DNA of 64,000 bases, from contig NC_016456.1 of the NCBI RefSeq assembly GCF_000235365.1, positions 496,001 through 560,000 of the forward strand. The letters are read 5' to 3'. Position 1 is the stretch's first letter. The number at the start of each line of letters is the position of its first letter. The notes below the pieces were generated by a model that worked only from the letters and a program-made list of their open reading frames with translations, did not search any database and had not been told where the DNA came from. The translations under genes were made by a program, and so were the position numbers. Of this stretch, positions 1 through 9,170 are shown piece after piece. Source of the stretch: Eremothecium cymbalariae DBVPG#7215 (Eukaryota; Ascomycota; Saccharomycetes; Saccharomycetales; Saccharomycetaceae).

Positions 1-3000
1 CCTTAGTTCAACGGTATTTTCTACAGCATCTAAAGTTTCAAATGAGGAATGGTGGAATGGTAATAAAGCAGCATGGCCGCTTTCTTGAAACGAGAAAGAT
101 GAAAGGCTCGATACTGAAGATACATGGCGGATACAATCCGCGTTATTCTGCAAAGGCCTTTTTAAACTTTCTTGCTCCATTGGGATGTTCTTAATGTTAC
201 AACCATGGGTGTCAGCATCTGCTTGCATAAGGATATCAAATATTATAGGTGATTTTTTTTCATATCTTTGAGCTAATAAGTGTAATCCCTTTTCAAGGCT
301 TGCATCAACAAAACAAAAACGAATTAAAGCTTCCTTACCTTCTGTGTTTAATTCGCCTTTGACACGTAATTTAAACAACTGTTCGATAACTTTTCTCAAC
401 CTGGAACGAAGTCCATGGATTTCTTGTGCAAATTTTTGGACTAATTCGTCATGGTTACTTGTAATTTTTTCAGTCAATAAAACTGCTAATTCCTGTTGCA
501 GTTTTGAGAGCTGCTGTGTTTCGTGGTAATTATTACCACCTGCTAATGCATTTTCCATGTTTCGTATACTGTACAAAGATATTTTCTGCTTGATCTTATC
601 TGGAACATTTTCAAAATCAGCATCTAGGGTAAATAATGCAGTGCTTTTCTTTATAGACATTGATAATGCAGTGCTGGAATGAATATCAAGTGGGGCTCCT
701 AATATGGATAAGTAGTTTAGGCTGCTGCACATTGGTAAAACTTCTGCCAATGTGATAATATCGGTACTTTTAAAATTATTAAAATCCAAATGTATCCGAA
801 CCAAATTCACAAACACTGGTAACAAATCGGTCAACGGGGCAAGGGTTTGTGAAAACAACTTCGGATTGTTTGATAAATCAAGGAATTTTAAGTTGACACA
901 ATATCCTAACGCATTCAATAAGGCTGTAGCGTCATTATTTTCAAATGTAGCATCTGGAGGAATTTCTAGATGTGTTGAATTCAGGGAGATGCAACTGACT
1001 GTGTTGTTTGCACTTTTTGCCTTACGAATTAAAACTTCAGCAAACGGTGCCATTTTCCCATTTAAATCATTGAAACCAATGTCAACGCCAGTAGCTTTGC
1101 TTTCTAATAACCAATTAGACAATAGTATAACTTGTTCTGCAGATAGTTCATTATAAGCCAAGCCTAACCGTTCAATAGAGGTACAACCGATCTGCATAAA
1201 ATTCCTGAATTCATCCAAGGACATCTTGGCACCAGATAATACAACTTCTTCTAAACCTCCATTTGTAGCGAGAACTGCAGTAAAAAGATCCCAATTACGC
1301 TTTGACCTATCTGTCATATCACATGTCATTCTAGGAGTCGCACATTGGCTAAAACGTTTTGAAGTGTTTGGCAATTTTCCAGAAATCGCTGGGACCATAG
1401 TGAGGTCCAACGCACGTAGACTCTTACACTTGGAAATGAAATAACATAAAACCTTCCAACCTTCCTCATCAATTGGAGTATTTCGGAGGGATAATTTCTC
1501 TAAGGTATCTTTGTAAGTCAAAGAGGTCAATATAAGACGGAACATTTGCAAACTTAAGGAAACATTATCCATCGAGAGGCACAGCACTGGCGCAACAGAG
1601 AGAAAATCACTGAAAGCCAAGACCTCCACCATAGAAGGCTTCGGATTCCGTAATTGTAATAAGGGTACCGGATCTGCAGAGTCTTGCTTTAACTGATTTA
1701 AGGTAGCCGGAATTGGTAAAATTTCCCTCAAATAACAACAACGGGTATACAAGATATTGTTGGGTATTTCCGGATTAGGTGGGGGTAACATGTCGTCCGA
1801 TGAAGATATGTCGATTGATGACTCAGCTGAAGATATTGATATTGGCGATTCGGCACGTCTTCTGAGCATTGGTTTATCTATCTTAGCATTTTCAATAGAT
1901 GTATTTACAGTAACATCCTCTTCATCGTTTGCAGTTTTACACTTTTCTTCTGATGAGCTGATTTCAACACCTGCCTCAATCTCAGTAACTTTAATATCAG
2001 TTGATTGATTTTCTTCAATTGTAGTTAACTTCTCCGAACTCTTTGCTTGAGACTTGAGTTTATCCTGTTGCTCTTCTACTTTAGGGCCTATTGATTCGAC
2101 TTCTACTTCACTGGGCAATGGTTTCTGCAGAAATTTTAAATGTCCTGTCCCCCCAACAACCACACCACAGCTAGAATTTTGCACTAATTCCCGCTTTTCA
2201 GCAGCGGTTAATCTATGTATGACAACGGAGTTGTCATCCATCACCTCAACTTCTCCCTTTCTTGGATTAGTAGAACATATCTGTTGAGGTGGATTATTGA
2301 AATAGGTGTTCATTGAAAAAGAAACCCTCCTCAACGGCTTCAGATCTTCTAAACCGGGAATAGTGTTGAACTTCGGCATTAAATTAGCCGGCTCAGTGCT
2401 CATACCAGAGCTTGCGGGACACACTTTTTGATCTTCTGTGTTAAGATCTACTGAGCTCAACGAACTGTTGTTGGACCCATCAGCTGAATACGAGGTAACA
2501 CGTTTTAAAAATGCACCAAACTTATTTGTGGCAGAATTATCGCTTTTATTTTTCACTGAAGTAGAATCTACATGTGATATCTTTCGAGTTCGTTTCAAAG
2601 CTGGCTTTAGTCTCGGTTTAGCTGGGTGTGGAGGTATTGGTCTTCCCAAAGTATCCGTTGGACAAGGCTTGTCTTCTAAGGTATCTGTTATCGACATAGA
2701 TAACGTGGGCTCTGAACCCTGCGGAAAAAGAGTACTTAAAATACATTTAGATGAATTCTGATGATCTAGTTGCTGTAGTTGCCTCTGGAACACAGAGAAC
2801 CCCACCACTTTGTAATACTTCAAAAACTCCGTCAACTTTGCATCCTTCTTACTCTCGTATAATCTATTAGGCTCTCTTATCCCCTTCGAAGGTCGGGCTG
2901 ACTGAGTAGTCCCAGCACCCTCAGATCTAGGTGAAGAAGAACGCACGGAGCCACGCTCCACTGAAGGACCGGCTGATACTGAAATCCTCTTCCTATTTTT

Positions 3001-3450
3001 CACCAACCTACTAACAGCAGAACTGTTATACAACATTCTTCGTTCGTTACATCCTCGTTCTGGTCGAATCCCAAACATTCTAGCCCAAATTCCATGCTTC
3101 TTACCACGGGTCTCGCTCGTATGACCTCTATTATCGATCGAAAGAGATCGCGTCCGTCGCAGATCGTTCATCTCCTCTCCAAAATCTCCACTAACGCCCT
3201 TCTCTCCATAAATATTCATAGCAGAGTTCCTTCGATAGCCCTGCTTCTCAACAGGCTGCCTCTCACCCCGACCACCGTCCTCAAGATATCCTGCCCTGGA
3301 TTCTCCAGCCAGAGTACCCCGCCCCCCAGCTCCTTGCTCCTTAGATTTACAGCCCAAATTCCGGTTACATGTAATCAGCCAATCCACATTTATCTTGGGT
3401 ATGCTCAGATTAACGAACGGTGTCTCTTTACAATTTTTTAAATCGTTCAT
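1..3450 (-). CDS. GIP3: GIP3/HER1-type LRR protein with PP1 docking motif (3' end outside window)
   Basis: A frame runs open on the minus strand from ATG at 3450 through the left edge (1150 codons visible); a stop lies two codons upstream of this ATG. The N-terminal half is low-complexity, basic and acidic. A docking motif RVSF (residues about 375-378, within LRRVSFSMN) is the RVxF type used to bind the Glc7/PP1 phosphatase. From about residue 645 leucine-rich repeats follow (LEKLSLRNT, LRALDLTM, LKFLDLSNN, LVRIHLDFNN). S. cerevisiae has two paralogs of this architecture, Gip3 (YPL137C, Glc7-interacting) and Her1 (YOR227W); a single pre-duplication gene would be ancestral to both. Internal ATGs at 3219, 3171 and 3078 are alternative starts. 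The family assignment is recognition from sequence; choosing between GIP3 and HER1 is arbitrary here. Confidence 0.8.
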   Translation of the reverse strand, partial: MNDLKNCKETPFVNLSIPKINVDWLITCNRNLGCKSKEQGAGGRGTLAGESRAGYLEDGGRGERQPVEKQGYRRNSAMNIYGEKGVSGDFGEEMNDLRRTRSLSIDNRGHTSETRGKKHGIWARMFGIRPERGCNERRMLYNSSAVSRLVKNRKRISVSAGPSVERGSVRSSSPRSEGAGTTQSARPSKGIREPNRLYESKKDAKLTEFLKYYKVVGFSVFQRQLQQLDHQNSSKCILSTLFPQGSEPTLSMSITDTLEDKPCPTDTLGRPIPPHPAKPRLKPALKRTRKISHVDSTSVKNKSDNSATNKFGAFLKRVTSYSADGSNNSSLSSVDLNTEDQKVCPASSGMSTEPANLMPKFNTIPGLEDLKPLRRVSFSMNTYFNNPPQQICSTNPRKGEVEVMDDNSVVIHRLTAAEKRELVQNSSCGVVVGGTGHLKFLQKPLPSEVEVESIGPKVEEQQDKLKSQAKSSEKLTTIEENQSTDIKVTEIEAGVEISSSEEKCKTANDEEDVTVNTSIENAKIDKPMLRRRAESPISISSAESSIDISSSDDMLPPPNPEIPNNILYTRCCYLREILPIPATLNQLKQDSADPVPLLQLRNPKPSMVEVLAFSDFLSVAPVLCLSMDNVSLSLQMFRLILTSLTYKDTLEKLSLRNTPIDEEGWKVLCYFISKCKSLRALDLTMVPAISGKLPNTSKRFSQCATPRMTCDMTDRSKRNWDLFTAVLATNGGLEEVVLSGAKMSLDEFRNFMQIGCTSIERLGLAYNELSAEQVILLSNWLLESKATGVDIGFNDLNGKMAPFAEVLIRKAKSANNTVSCISLNSTHLEIPPDATFENNDATALLNALGYCVNLKFLDLSNNPKLFSQTLAPLTDLLPVFVNLVRIHLDFNNFKSTDIITLAEVLPMCSSLNYLSILGAPLDIHSSTALSMSIKKSTALFTLDADFENVPDKIKQKISLYSIRNMENALAGGNNYHETQQLSKLQQELAVLLTEKITSNHDELVQKFAQEIHGLRSRLRKVIEQLFKLRVKGELNTEGKEALIRFCFVDASLEKGLHLLAQRYEKKSPIIFDILMQADADTHGCNIKNIPMEQESLKRPLQNNADCIRHVSSVSSLSSFSFQESGHAALLPFHHSSFETLDAVENTVELR

Positions 3451-3597
3451 CTTTTACTATTACAAGGTCCTGCCTGCCCTGCTGCTCTATCCCCGTATAC
3501 CGTCTGTACTGCCTCAATATATACCGCACGAACCCTTCCTTCCCTTACTGCCTTCGCTAATATGTAATAATCCGTCCACTAGCTATCAGACTGAGCA

Positions 3598-4098
3598 ATG
3601 GCTTTTATACCAGATTCACATCAAAATACAATAATAATTTATTCAGACAAGGTAAGAAATCCGGGGTAAAACACTGGTTTATTTAAGTGCGTGATTGCAT
3701 TTTTTGCTGTGTACGATTATGTAAGAGAAACCTAGGGCCCCTTATAGAGAGTCATATATCAGGCCATAAGAATCCAACTTAAAAGGATCGATCGTGGGTT
3801 AGTGTTGGCTGACAAGACATATCTTGCCGATGGGGGTTTACATGAGATAGGGGTATCCCCGCTCCTCGAACGTATGCAAACATTCATATACTCTTGGCAT
3901 ATGACTAAGTAAAAACTTACATTTTGCATTCCTGCGGCGCAGTCCATAATCCTCGAGGAAATAATATCTTTTAACGCTCGAGAAGATGATGGCGTCAGCA
4001 AGAAAAGTTTCGTACTGCCTGGCGCAACAGAGGCCCAGCAGAAGAAACTGTGGGATTTATATGTGAAGAGCATGGATCGCTATAAAAGGGGAGTGTGA
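3598..4098 (+). other. Unresolved coding-like frame: decayed or spliced small gene
   Basis: From 3748 to the TGA at 4096-4098 one plus-strand frame is open for 117 codons except for a single TAA at 3910-3912. Its end looks strongly protein-like (KSFVLPGATEAQQKKLW, then YVKSMDRYKRGV). There is no ATG in the first block, and TAG stops lie just before 3748. An ATG at 3598 with 18 codons ending AAG/GTAAGA, joined to a TAG acceptor at 3745-3747, would be phase-compatible, but that 96-nt interval lacks a good branch point. A second apparent intron (GTATGC at 3872, GACTAAG at 3903-3909, CAG ending 3942) is out of phase by two bases. I do not recognise the protein. It may be a pseudogene, a gene with sequence errors, or chance. 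Confidence 0.3.
4081..4088 (+). promoter_or_regulatory. TATA box (TATAAAAG) upstream of the orphan gene
   Basis: A perfect TATAAAAG lies 154 bp upstream of the ATG at 4242, a normal yeast TATA-to-ATG distance. It overlaps the last codons of the unresolved coding-like frame. Confidence 0.5.
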
Positions 4099-4241
4099 TT
4101 ATCCAGAGGGGGTTTAAGATAATTGGGAAGGCAGGAGAAGGCAGGCAGGGATTGCATGTGAGCTTAGCACAGTGTGGCAGGTAGAAACATTAGTCATACT
4201 AACAAAAAAAGAGAAAGCGGGTATAGCAAAGTAGTAAGAGG

Positions 4242-4715
4242 ATGAGTTCTTGGCAAGGGTTTGGGGGGTTATTCTGTGTGGATACTACACTACCTACTAT
4301 ACCAGAGGAAGAGGAGCCGCGGGTTGCAGAGGGTTCTCAGGCTTCATCTTTAGATATGATGTCATATGCGTGGGCGGACTCGCCGCTTACGATGGTTTCG
4401 GTAGAAAACGTCGATGACGACGGTAATAGTGATAATGATGAAGAAGGAGTGTACAATATTATCACAAGGTTGGTTGATATGTATGATGCCGATATTCGAA
4501 ATCAGGAATTGCACTTGCGGTTTATTAGAGAATATGTGAATATTCTCAACAGTCAGATTGATACCAATATTCTACTGTCGTTGCGGTACTTGCAGTCGAT
4601 GATGCGCCCGTTGCAAGAGGTTGTCAATGGAGTAGGCAGAGACCGGTGTGGGATGGTGGGTGGGAGAGGGGCGGTAGTGTCTTGGGGGTGTGATGATGAG
4701 AATTGTCCTCCATGA
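4242..4715 (+). CDS. Hypothetical protein, 157 aa, acidic
   Basis: An uninterrupted frame with an ATG start and a TATA box at a suitable distance. The product is acidic in its first half (EEEEP near residue 22, DDDGNSDNDEE near residue 60). A region from about residue 70 to 130 is predicted to be helical and rich in Leu, Ile and Asn (IRNQELHLRFIREYVNILN). The end is glycine-rich with cysteines. No domain, signal peptide or membrane segment is evident and I recognise no ortholog. It lies between the GIP3/HER1-type gene and GYP6. It is probably a real gene because it is ATG-initiated and not overlapped by another gene, but the function is unknown. Confidence 0.55.
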   Translation: MSSWQGFGGLFCVDTTLPTIPEEEEPRVAEGSQASSLDMMSYAWADSPLTMVSVENVDDDGNSDNDEEGVYNIITRLVDMYDADIRNQELHLRFIREYVNILNSQIDTNILLSLRYLQSMMRPLQEVVNGVGRDRCGMVGGRGAVVSWGCDDENCPP

Positions 4716-5379
4716 GCAGTGTAGATGACGTTCTGGTGGTACTATTGCAGCAGTTTTTTTTTTTCAGAATAAAAAATTAAGAGGTTGGAGTTGCGAGAGT
4801 ATTACGGTACTACTACTATAATATGCTATGCATAAAATGTAATCAGTGAGAATATCTGTAGATTGTAGATTTGTATTCAAAAAGCTAATGCCATTCATTG
4901 TACTTGGAGTGGGGAAGGCAGACATAATAAAACTTGTGTGTTTTTGTAAGTGTTAACATAATTTTATACTATTCGGAAATAGTATATGATAACACTTCCA
5001 CAAGCGGAGGACCGAGAGATGCAGAAAGAACTCTTGTAATACTTTTTATATCGTTGTAAAAGGAATAATGTTATGCATTTAAGTAATATGAATGTGTTCT
5101 AGTTTTCATTTTGCATGCAGAAACTTGTTGGATAGCAGTTAGCGGGGGATGATCCTTGAAGGGTTTTGTATGAGTTCATGATATCTTGGAATATTTAAAT
5201 AATTCAACGGTTTTCGACATGCAGAAGGCGTATGTGTGTGCGTTGTGGTGGTCCAATAAATTGGACAAGAGTCGCTTGAAAAGGTGTGGTACATTCGAGA
5301 CAGCAGAGGACATTTGAAGGCTACTTACTATTATTGCAGTGAAAGTATTAAGTAAGGAATTTCAAAGTGGGGGGGGGGT
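4716..5379. other. Intergenic region, about 660 bp
   Basis: This contains the 3' end of the orphan gene and the GYP6 promoter. It is AT-rich with TTAAGAGG- and TATAT-type stretches. A run of ten G (5369-5378) ends directly before the GYP6 ATG. No gene or RNA is recognised. Confidence 0.6.
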
Positions 5380-6513
5380 ATGAATATGTCAGTACAACAC
5401 CTGGTGAACAAATATCACAGTAAAGAGCAACTCTCTCAGACAGGAATATGGGAAGGGGTGCTGTACGAAGCAGATACGAAGCGTTATCTGGATAGAGGGT
5501 GGTGCTGGAAGATACTGCTGCTTTCAGAAGTGGATCTAGATGAGTGGAGTGAGATGGAGCAACCGGTTGCTGCAACATATGGAGTGGACAAGGTGCGGAA
5601 TTTGACTGAAGGACACTTGGAACAGCTTCGTGAGGTAAGTGGTGATATGGTTGTTCAAGATGATAGGTTAAAGGAGAGGGCATCACTGGAGGAGCAAGTG
5701 GAAATCATAACGCTAGATGTACAACGGCTGTTGATAGACCGTATATTTGCTGAGCAAAATGTGCAAGATGACATGATTGCAATTCTGTCGCAATATACAG
5801 AAGAAACAGGGAGGCCCTATAAGCAAGGATACCATGAGCTATGCGGTATATTATACATGCAATTGTACCATAATGGTTATCGCGAAAGTATTCGGCATAC
5901 CAGTATACAAATGGTTAAATGCTTTCTTGGTAAGGTGGCTCCGACGTTTTACGATGAAGGTAATTTGATTCAATGGACGAAGGAGACATTTGAGCCTATG
6001 CTGAGCCATGCGTCGCCTCAGATTTACGAGCAGTTACTCTTTCATCACCAGTTAGATAATTCAATCTGGCTTATTCGTTGGACTCGTTTGCTCTTTTTGC
6101 GTGAATTTGATCTAGATTATACGATTCAACTGTGGGATCATATCTTAACGTTCCGGTACCCTGTGCCGGAATTAGTAGCTGCAATAGCTGTTGTAAGTCT
6201 GGTACTTGTAGTGCAAGAGTTACATTCCTGTGAGGATCATGGCGATTTGATGGCTTTACTGCTGCACTATCCTGTAGAAAACCTGACTCCCCCACGGCAA
6301 TTGATGAAGACTACCAAGCTACTTGTGGAATACTGGCTCAGCGGACAACACAGTAGAATGCAACCCGTATGTGACACGCTGATCGAGGAGCATAATTCCG
6401 ACTGGTACCGGCGCATGAAGGATAGTGCCGATAGTGGTCAACGTCTGAGATTGGAAGAACGGTTGAAGCGGCGTGCAGAGTCAAGGCTTAAGGGGCGTGC
6501 ATCTGTTAGATAA
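5380..6513 (+). CDS. GYP6: TBC-domain Rab GTPase-activating protein, Gyp6 type
   Basis: The 377-residue product carries a TBC (Rab-GAP) domain over roughly residues 65-300. The catalytic arginine finger is seen in ITLDVQR (Arg near 116) and the glutamine finger in YKQGYHEL (Gln near 149), so a dual-finger GAP is intact. S. cerevisiae Gyp6 (YJL044C, about 458 aa) acts on Ypt6 in endosome-to-Golgi recycling. Identity is supported by context: in S. cerevisiae GYP6 lies beside YJL045W, the duplicate of SDH1, and here SDH1 is a few genes away. The protein is shorter than the S. cerevisiae one and ends in a basic Arg/Lys-rich tail. It converges on GPM1. The start ATG directly follows a G10 homopolymer. 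Confidence 0.75.
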   Translation: MNMSVQHLVNKYHSKEQLSQTGIWEGVLYEADTKRYLDRGWCWKILLLSEVDLDEWSEMEQPVAATYGVDKVRNLTEGHLEQLREVSGDMVVQDDRLKERASLEEQVEIITLDVQRLLIDRIFAEQNVQDDMIAILSQYTEETGRPYKQGYHELCGILYMQLYHNGYRESIRHTSIQMVKCFLGKVAPTFYDEGNLIQWTKETFEPMLSHASPQIYEQLLFHHQLDNSIWLIRWTRLLFLREFDLDYTIQLWDHILTFRYPVPELVAAIAVVSLVLVVQELHSCEDHGDLMALLLHYPVENLTPPRQLMKTTKLLVEYWLSGQHSRMQPVCDTLIEEHNSDWYRRMKDSADSGQRLRLEERLKRRAESRLKGRASVR

Positions 6514-6522
6514 TAGTAGTAT

Positions 6523-6542
6523 TATATATATATATATATATA
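6523..6542. repeat. TA dinucleotide microsatellite
   Basis: About ten TA units lie just after the GYP6 stop codon, in the 105-bp gap between convergent GYP6 and GPM1. Such AT tracts often coincide with yeast 3'-end processing signals. Confidence 0.85.
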
Positions 6543-6618
6543 AGGACTAAACTCTATACAAAAGAAAAGAAAAGAAATAAAAAGTTTGTAAGTCGCAATA
6601 GATATAGCGTCTTCAAAT

Positions 6619-7362
6619 CTATTTCTTACCTTGGTTGGCAACCGCAGCAGCACCTGCTGCTGCAGCCTCTGGGTCCAAATAGTAAGCGGGCTTTGTTGGC
6701 TTCAAATTTTCGTCCAATTCGTAAACCAATGGAATACCAGTAGGAATATTCAACTTTGCAATATCAGCATCAGAAATTTCATCCAAGTGCTTAACTAACC
6801 CTCTCAAGGAGTTACCGTGCGCAGCAATCATAACAGTCTTACCATTCAACAATTCCTTAGAGATAGTGTCTTGCCAGTATGGCAACAATCTATCGATCAC
6901 TAACGCCAAAGATTCGGTTTGAGGTAGCACATTGGGATCAACGTCAGCATATCTCTCGTCACCCTTTTGAGAGTACGCAGAATCATCGGCAATCGCTGGA
7001 GGAGGAACATCGAACGACCTTCTGTAAGTGTTGAATTTCTCCTCACCGAATTGTGCCAAAGTCTGTGCCTTGTCCTTGCCTTGCAAGTCACCGTAATGTC
7101 TCTCGTTCAATCTCCAGGACCTCTCGACAGGAATCCACAACCTATCAGCCTTTGATAAAGCAATGTTGGCAGTTTGGATCGCTCTGCTCAATTTGGATGT
7201 GAATAGAATGTCTGGCTTGACATTGTGCTCCTTTAACAACTCACCTGCTCTGGCGGCCTCCTCTTCACCCTTGGCAGATAAGCTAACATCAACCCACCCA
7301 GTGAACAAGTTCTTTTCATTCCACTCGGATTGACCGTGTCTGACTAGTACTAATTTTGGCAT
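6619..7362 (-). CDS. GPM1: Phosphoglycerate mutase (2,3-BPG-dependent)
   Basis: The 247-residue enzyme has exactly the length of S. cerevisiae Gpm1 (YKL152C). It interconverts 3- and 2-phosphoglycerate in cytosolic glycolysis. The phosphohistidine motif [10 protein letters not shown] is at the N-terminus, and the second catalytic His is in AAHGNSLRG (about residue 183). The conserved stretches [13 protein letters not shown] and YADVDP are present. The C-terminus is alanine-rich and ends in GKK. Codon use is strongly yeast-optimal, as expected for a very abundant glycolytic enzyme. It lies head-to-tail with NNR2, as in S. cerevisiae. Confidence 0.97.
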   Translation of the reverse strand: MPKLVLVRHGQSEWNEKNLFTGWVDVSLSAKGEEEAARAGELLKEHNVKPDILFTSKLSRAIQTANIALSKADRLWIPVERSWRLNERHYGDLQGKDKAQTLAQFGEEKFNTYRRSFDVPPPAIADDSAYSQKGDERYADVDPNVLPQTESLALVIDRLLPYWQDTISKELLNGKTVMIAAHGNSLRGLVKHLDEISDADIAKLNIPTGIPLVYELDENLKPTKPAYYLDPEAAAAGAAAVANQGKK

Positions 7363-7804
7363 TGTCCTTGATATAGTTTTTATTAAACGCAGAGTGCTGT
7401 TATCTCTTACGACTGTTTTGAACGATACAGTTATATGAACTTATTTATACTGTATAATAAAGAGGGGTTTGGGAAGAGAGAGAAGAAAGGAATATGAAAG
7501 GGAGGGCCATCCCACAAATTTTTTTTATAACAGTAATAATATAACAATATTAATTAGTCTGGATGGTGTTGAAGTTCCTCTACTGTCTTCCCAAGACCCA
7601 AAAGGAAGCCCAAGCACCACATGACGAAAGGCACAGAATTCCTCCGTTAAAATCAAAAGAGCGGAAGTTCAAAAGGGGTCGTTTATTTTTTACAAAAATT
7701 GTAAAACAATTTTGTTTTCTCTTATTGGTTCCCTTTGTATTCCTCGAGCCTTCAAAAAAGCATTTAGAGGAAGCCGGAAAAAACGACGCATCTGCGCGAT
7801 TACA
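7363..7804 (-). promoter_or_regulatory. GPM1 promoter region with TATA box
   Basis: This 440-bp gap lies upstream of GPM1 and downstream of NNR2. TATAAATA on the minus strand (7442-7449) is 80 bp from the GPM1 ATG. CTTCC-like motifs, the core recognised by Gcr1 at glycolytic genes, are visible near 7590 (GTCTTCCC), but I could not confirm a convincing Rap1 site. A plus-strand open frame here overlaps NNR2 and is not believed. Confidence 0.5.
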
Positions 7805-8788
7805 TCAGCTTGGAAGAATGTCTCGAGCAACGGCAGCGACACAATCATTTAGGTCAGAGGCCTGCATACTGCGTCCATGGGTGCTAAAGGCCTTCTGTGC
7901 AGCAATGCGAACCACGGTACTTGCCATGTAACATGATAAGACGGCTGTCGTGTTTGGGTCCGTTAGAAATGGGTGAAAACTATGGTGGTGGATGTTCCGT
8001 GATGCAGCAGCATACGCCAACATGGCCGCAATACACCCTGTTAGGGTATCGCCCTGGCCACCTACGCGTTTTAAAGAACCTACGGTCTCGTTACAAAGTG
8101 GTAGGGTCATTTCATTAGCATATATCAAATCTCTTTGCCCCTTTAGTATAGTCACACACTGTAAATGGGAGGCTATTAAGTCAGGGTTGGATAGTCCGAG
8201 AGCCTCGCATATGCGTCCAGCCTCCACGACATTGGGAGTAATAATAACGCTACCAGATTGGAATCTGCGGAGTAATTTGACCATACGGTCTGAATATTCA
8301 GGGTTTACAATGAGGTGCAAGGCGTCAGCGTCGAGGACCACGGGGAAACGGCCTTGGTACTTCTCGGCAATGTAGCCAAGAATGTCTAGAACAGCAGAGA
8401 GCATTGCAGGAGCACGACCCAACCCAGGGCCTACCGCCACTGTGTCGACTCTATCAATGAGTGATTTGATCTCGCTGAGGCTCACCTGACTGTCCTCCGT
8501 TATAACTGTACTATCCCCAAGGAAAGGGTGTACCATGATGTTGGGAGAATAACTCTTGATGGGCACAGCTGCGCTCCTGTCGCAAATTATATGAACCATA
8601 TCGCAACCCATTAAAGCTGCAGCGTTAGCACTGAAGTAAGGAGCACCGGTGTAACTGGGACAGCCGCCGATTACGCATACCCTACCGCTTTGACCCTTGT
8701 GTAGGTTAGATGAAAGCGGAGGGATGCAGGTACAGGCAGCACGGATTAGCTCTGTGTGAGTGAGTCTACAGAGCTTGTTAACAGTCAT
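7805..8788 (-). CDS. NNR2: ATP/ADP-dependent NAD(P)HX dehydratase
   Basis: The 327-residue product is a carbohydrate-kinase-fold (YjeF C-terminal/CARKD) protein that dehydrates the damaged hydrates of NADH and NADPH, repairing these cofactors together with the epimerase Nnr1. Family motifs are visible: GRVCVIGGCPSYTGAPYFSA near residue 33, VAVGPGLGR near 115, VVLDADALHLI near 148, TPNVVEAGRI near 188 and the nucleotide/catalytic motif GGQGDTLTG near 244. The length matches S. cerevisiae YKL151C (337 aa). It is divergent from MCR1, as in S. cerevisiae. Confidence 0.93.
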   Translation of the reverse strand: MTVNKLCRLTHTELIRAACTCIPPLSSNLHKGQSGRVCVIGGCPSYTGAPYFSANAAALMGCDMVHIICDRSAAVPIKSYSPNIMVHPFLGDSTVITEDSQVSLSEIKSLIDRVDTVAVGPGLGRAPAMLSAVLDILGYIAEKYQGRFPVVLDADALHLIVNPEYSDRMVKLLRRFQSGSVIITPNVVEAGRICEALGLSNPDLIASHLQCVTILKGQRDLIYANEMTLPLCNETVGSLKRVGGQGDTLTGCIAAMLAYAAASRNIHHHSFHPFLTDPNTTAVLSCYMASTVVRIAAQKAFSTHGRSMQASDLNDCVAAVARDILPS

Positions 8789-9170
8789 AGTTCCTTGATA
8801 AAATAGAGACCTATTGTATTTCTAACTCTAACTAAAGTGGGGTATAGAAATATGAAATCCATTTTCTAAGGACCTTTAATATAACCAAATGTGAGGCCAT
8901 TCTCTCATGTATATATGTGTGTCTCACCACTGCGGCATTGTCAATACATGCTGCTGTCCGGGACCGTACCGGACACAATTCTCGAGAAGTTTCTGCTTAG
9001 TAATCAAGTGTCTGATTTGGTTACCCGGACTTTTGAATTCCTGGTGGCGAGAAAATATGGAAAACCCCTCGAATGCTAATTAGTAAGTTCCTTTTATCAT
9101 ACATATTTATACATTGAATATATAGAACAGCACCAGCAAAAAGTGTCAGTGAAGAACTGCAGTATATTCA
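8789..9170. other. NNR2-MCR1 divergent promoter region, about 380 bp
   Basis: This bidirectional promoter region contains a small CGG-rich patch (GGACCGTACCGGACAC near 8960) and AT-rich TATA-like stretches near 9105-9122 before MCR1. No gene is recognised in it. Confidence 0.55.

Larger units (their letters stand above)
3451..4241. other. Divergent intergenic region, about 790 bp
   Basis: This separates the minus-strand LRR gene from the plus-strand orphan gene and should hold both promoters. It also contains the unresolved coding-like stretch at 3598-4098 described separately. No RNA gene or repeat is recognisable. Confidence 0.6.

Noticed and set aside
3759..4073. 104-codon minus-strand frame
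   Set aside because: It lies antisense to a plus-strand frame that looks more protein-like, and has no recognisable domain; its composition fits a shadow frame.
7563..7931. 122-codon plus-strand frame upstream of GPM1
   Set aside because: It overlaps the 3' part of NNR2 in antisense and the GPM1 promoter, with no domain or conserved pattern.
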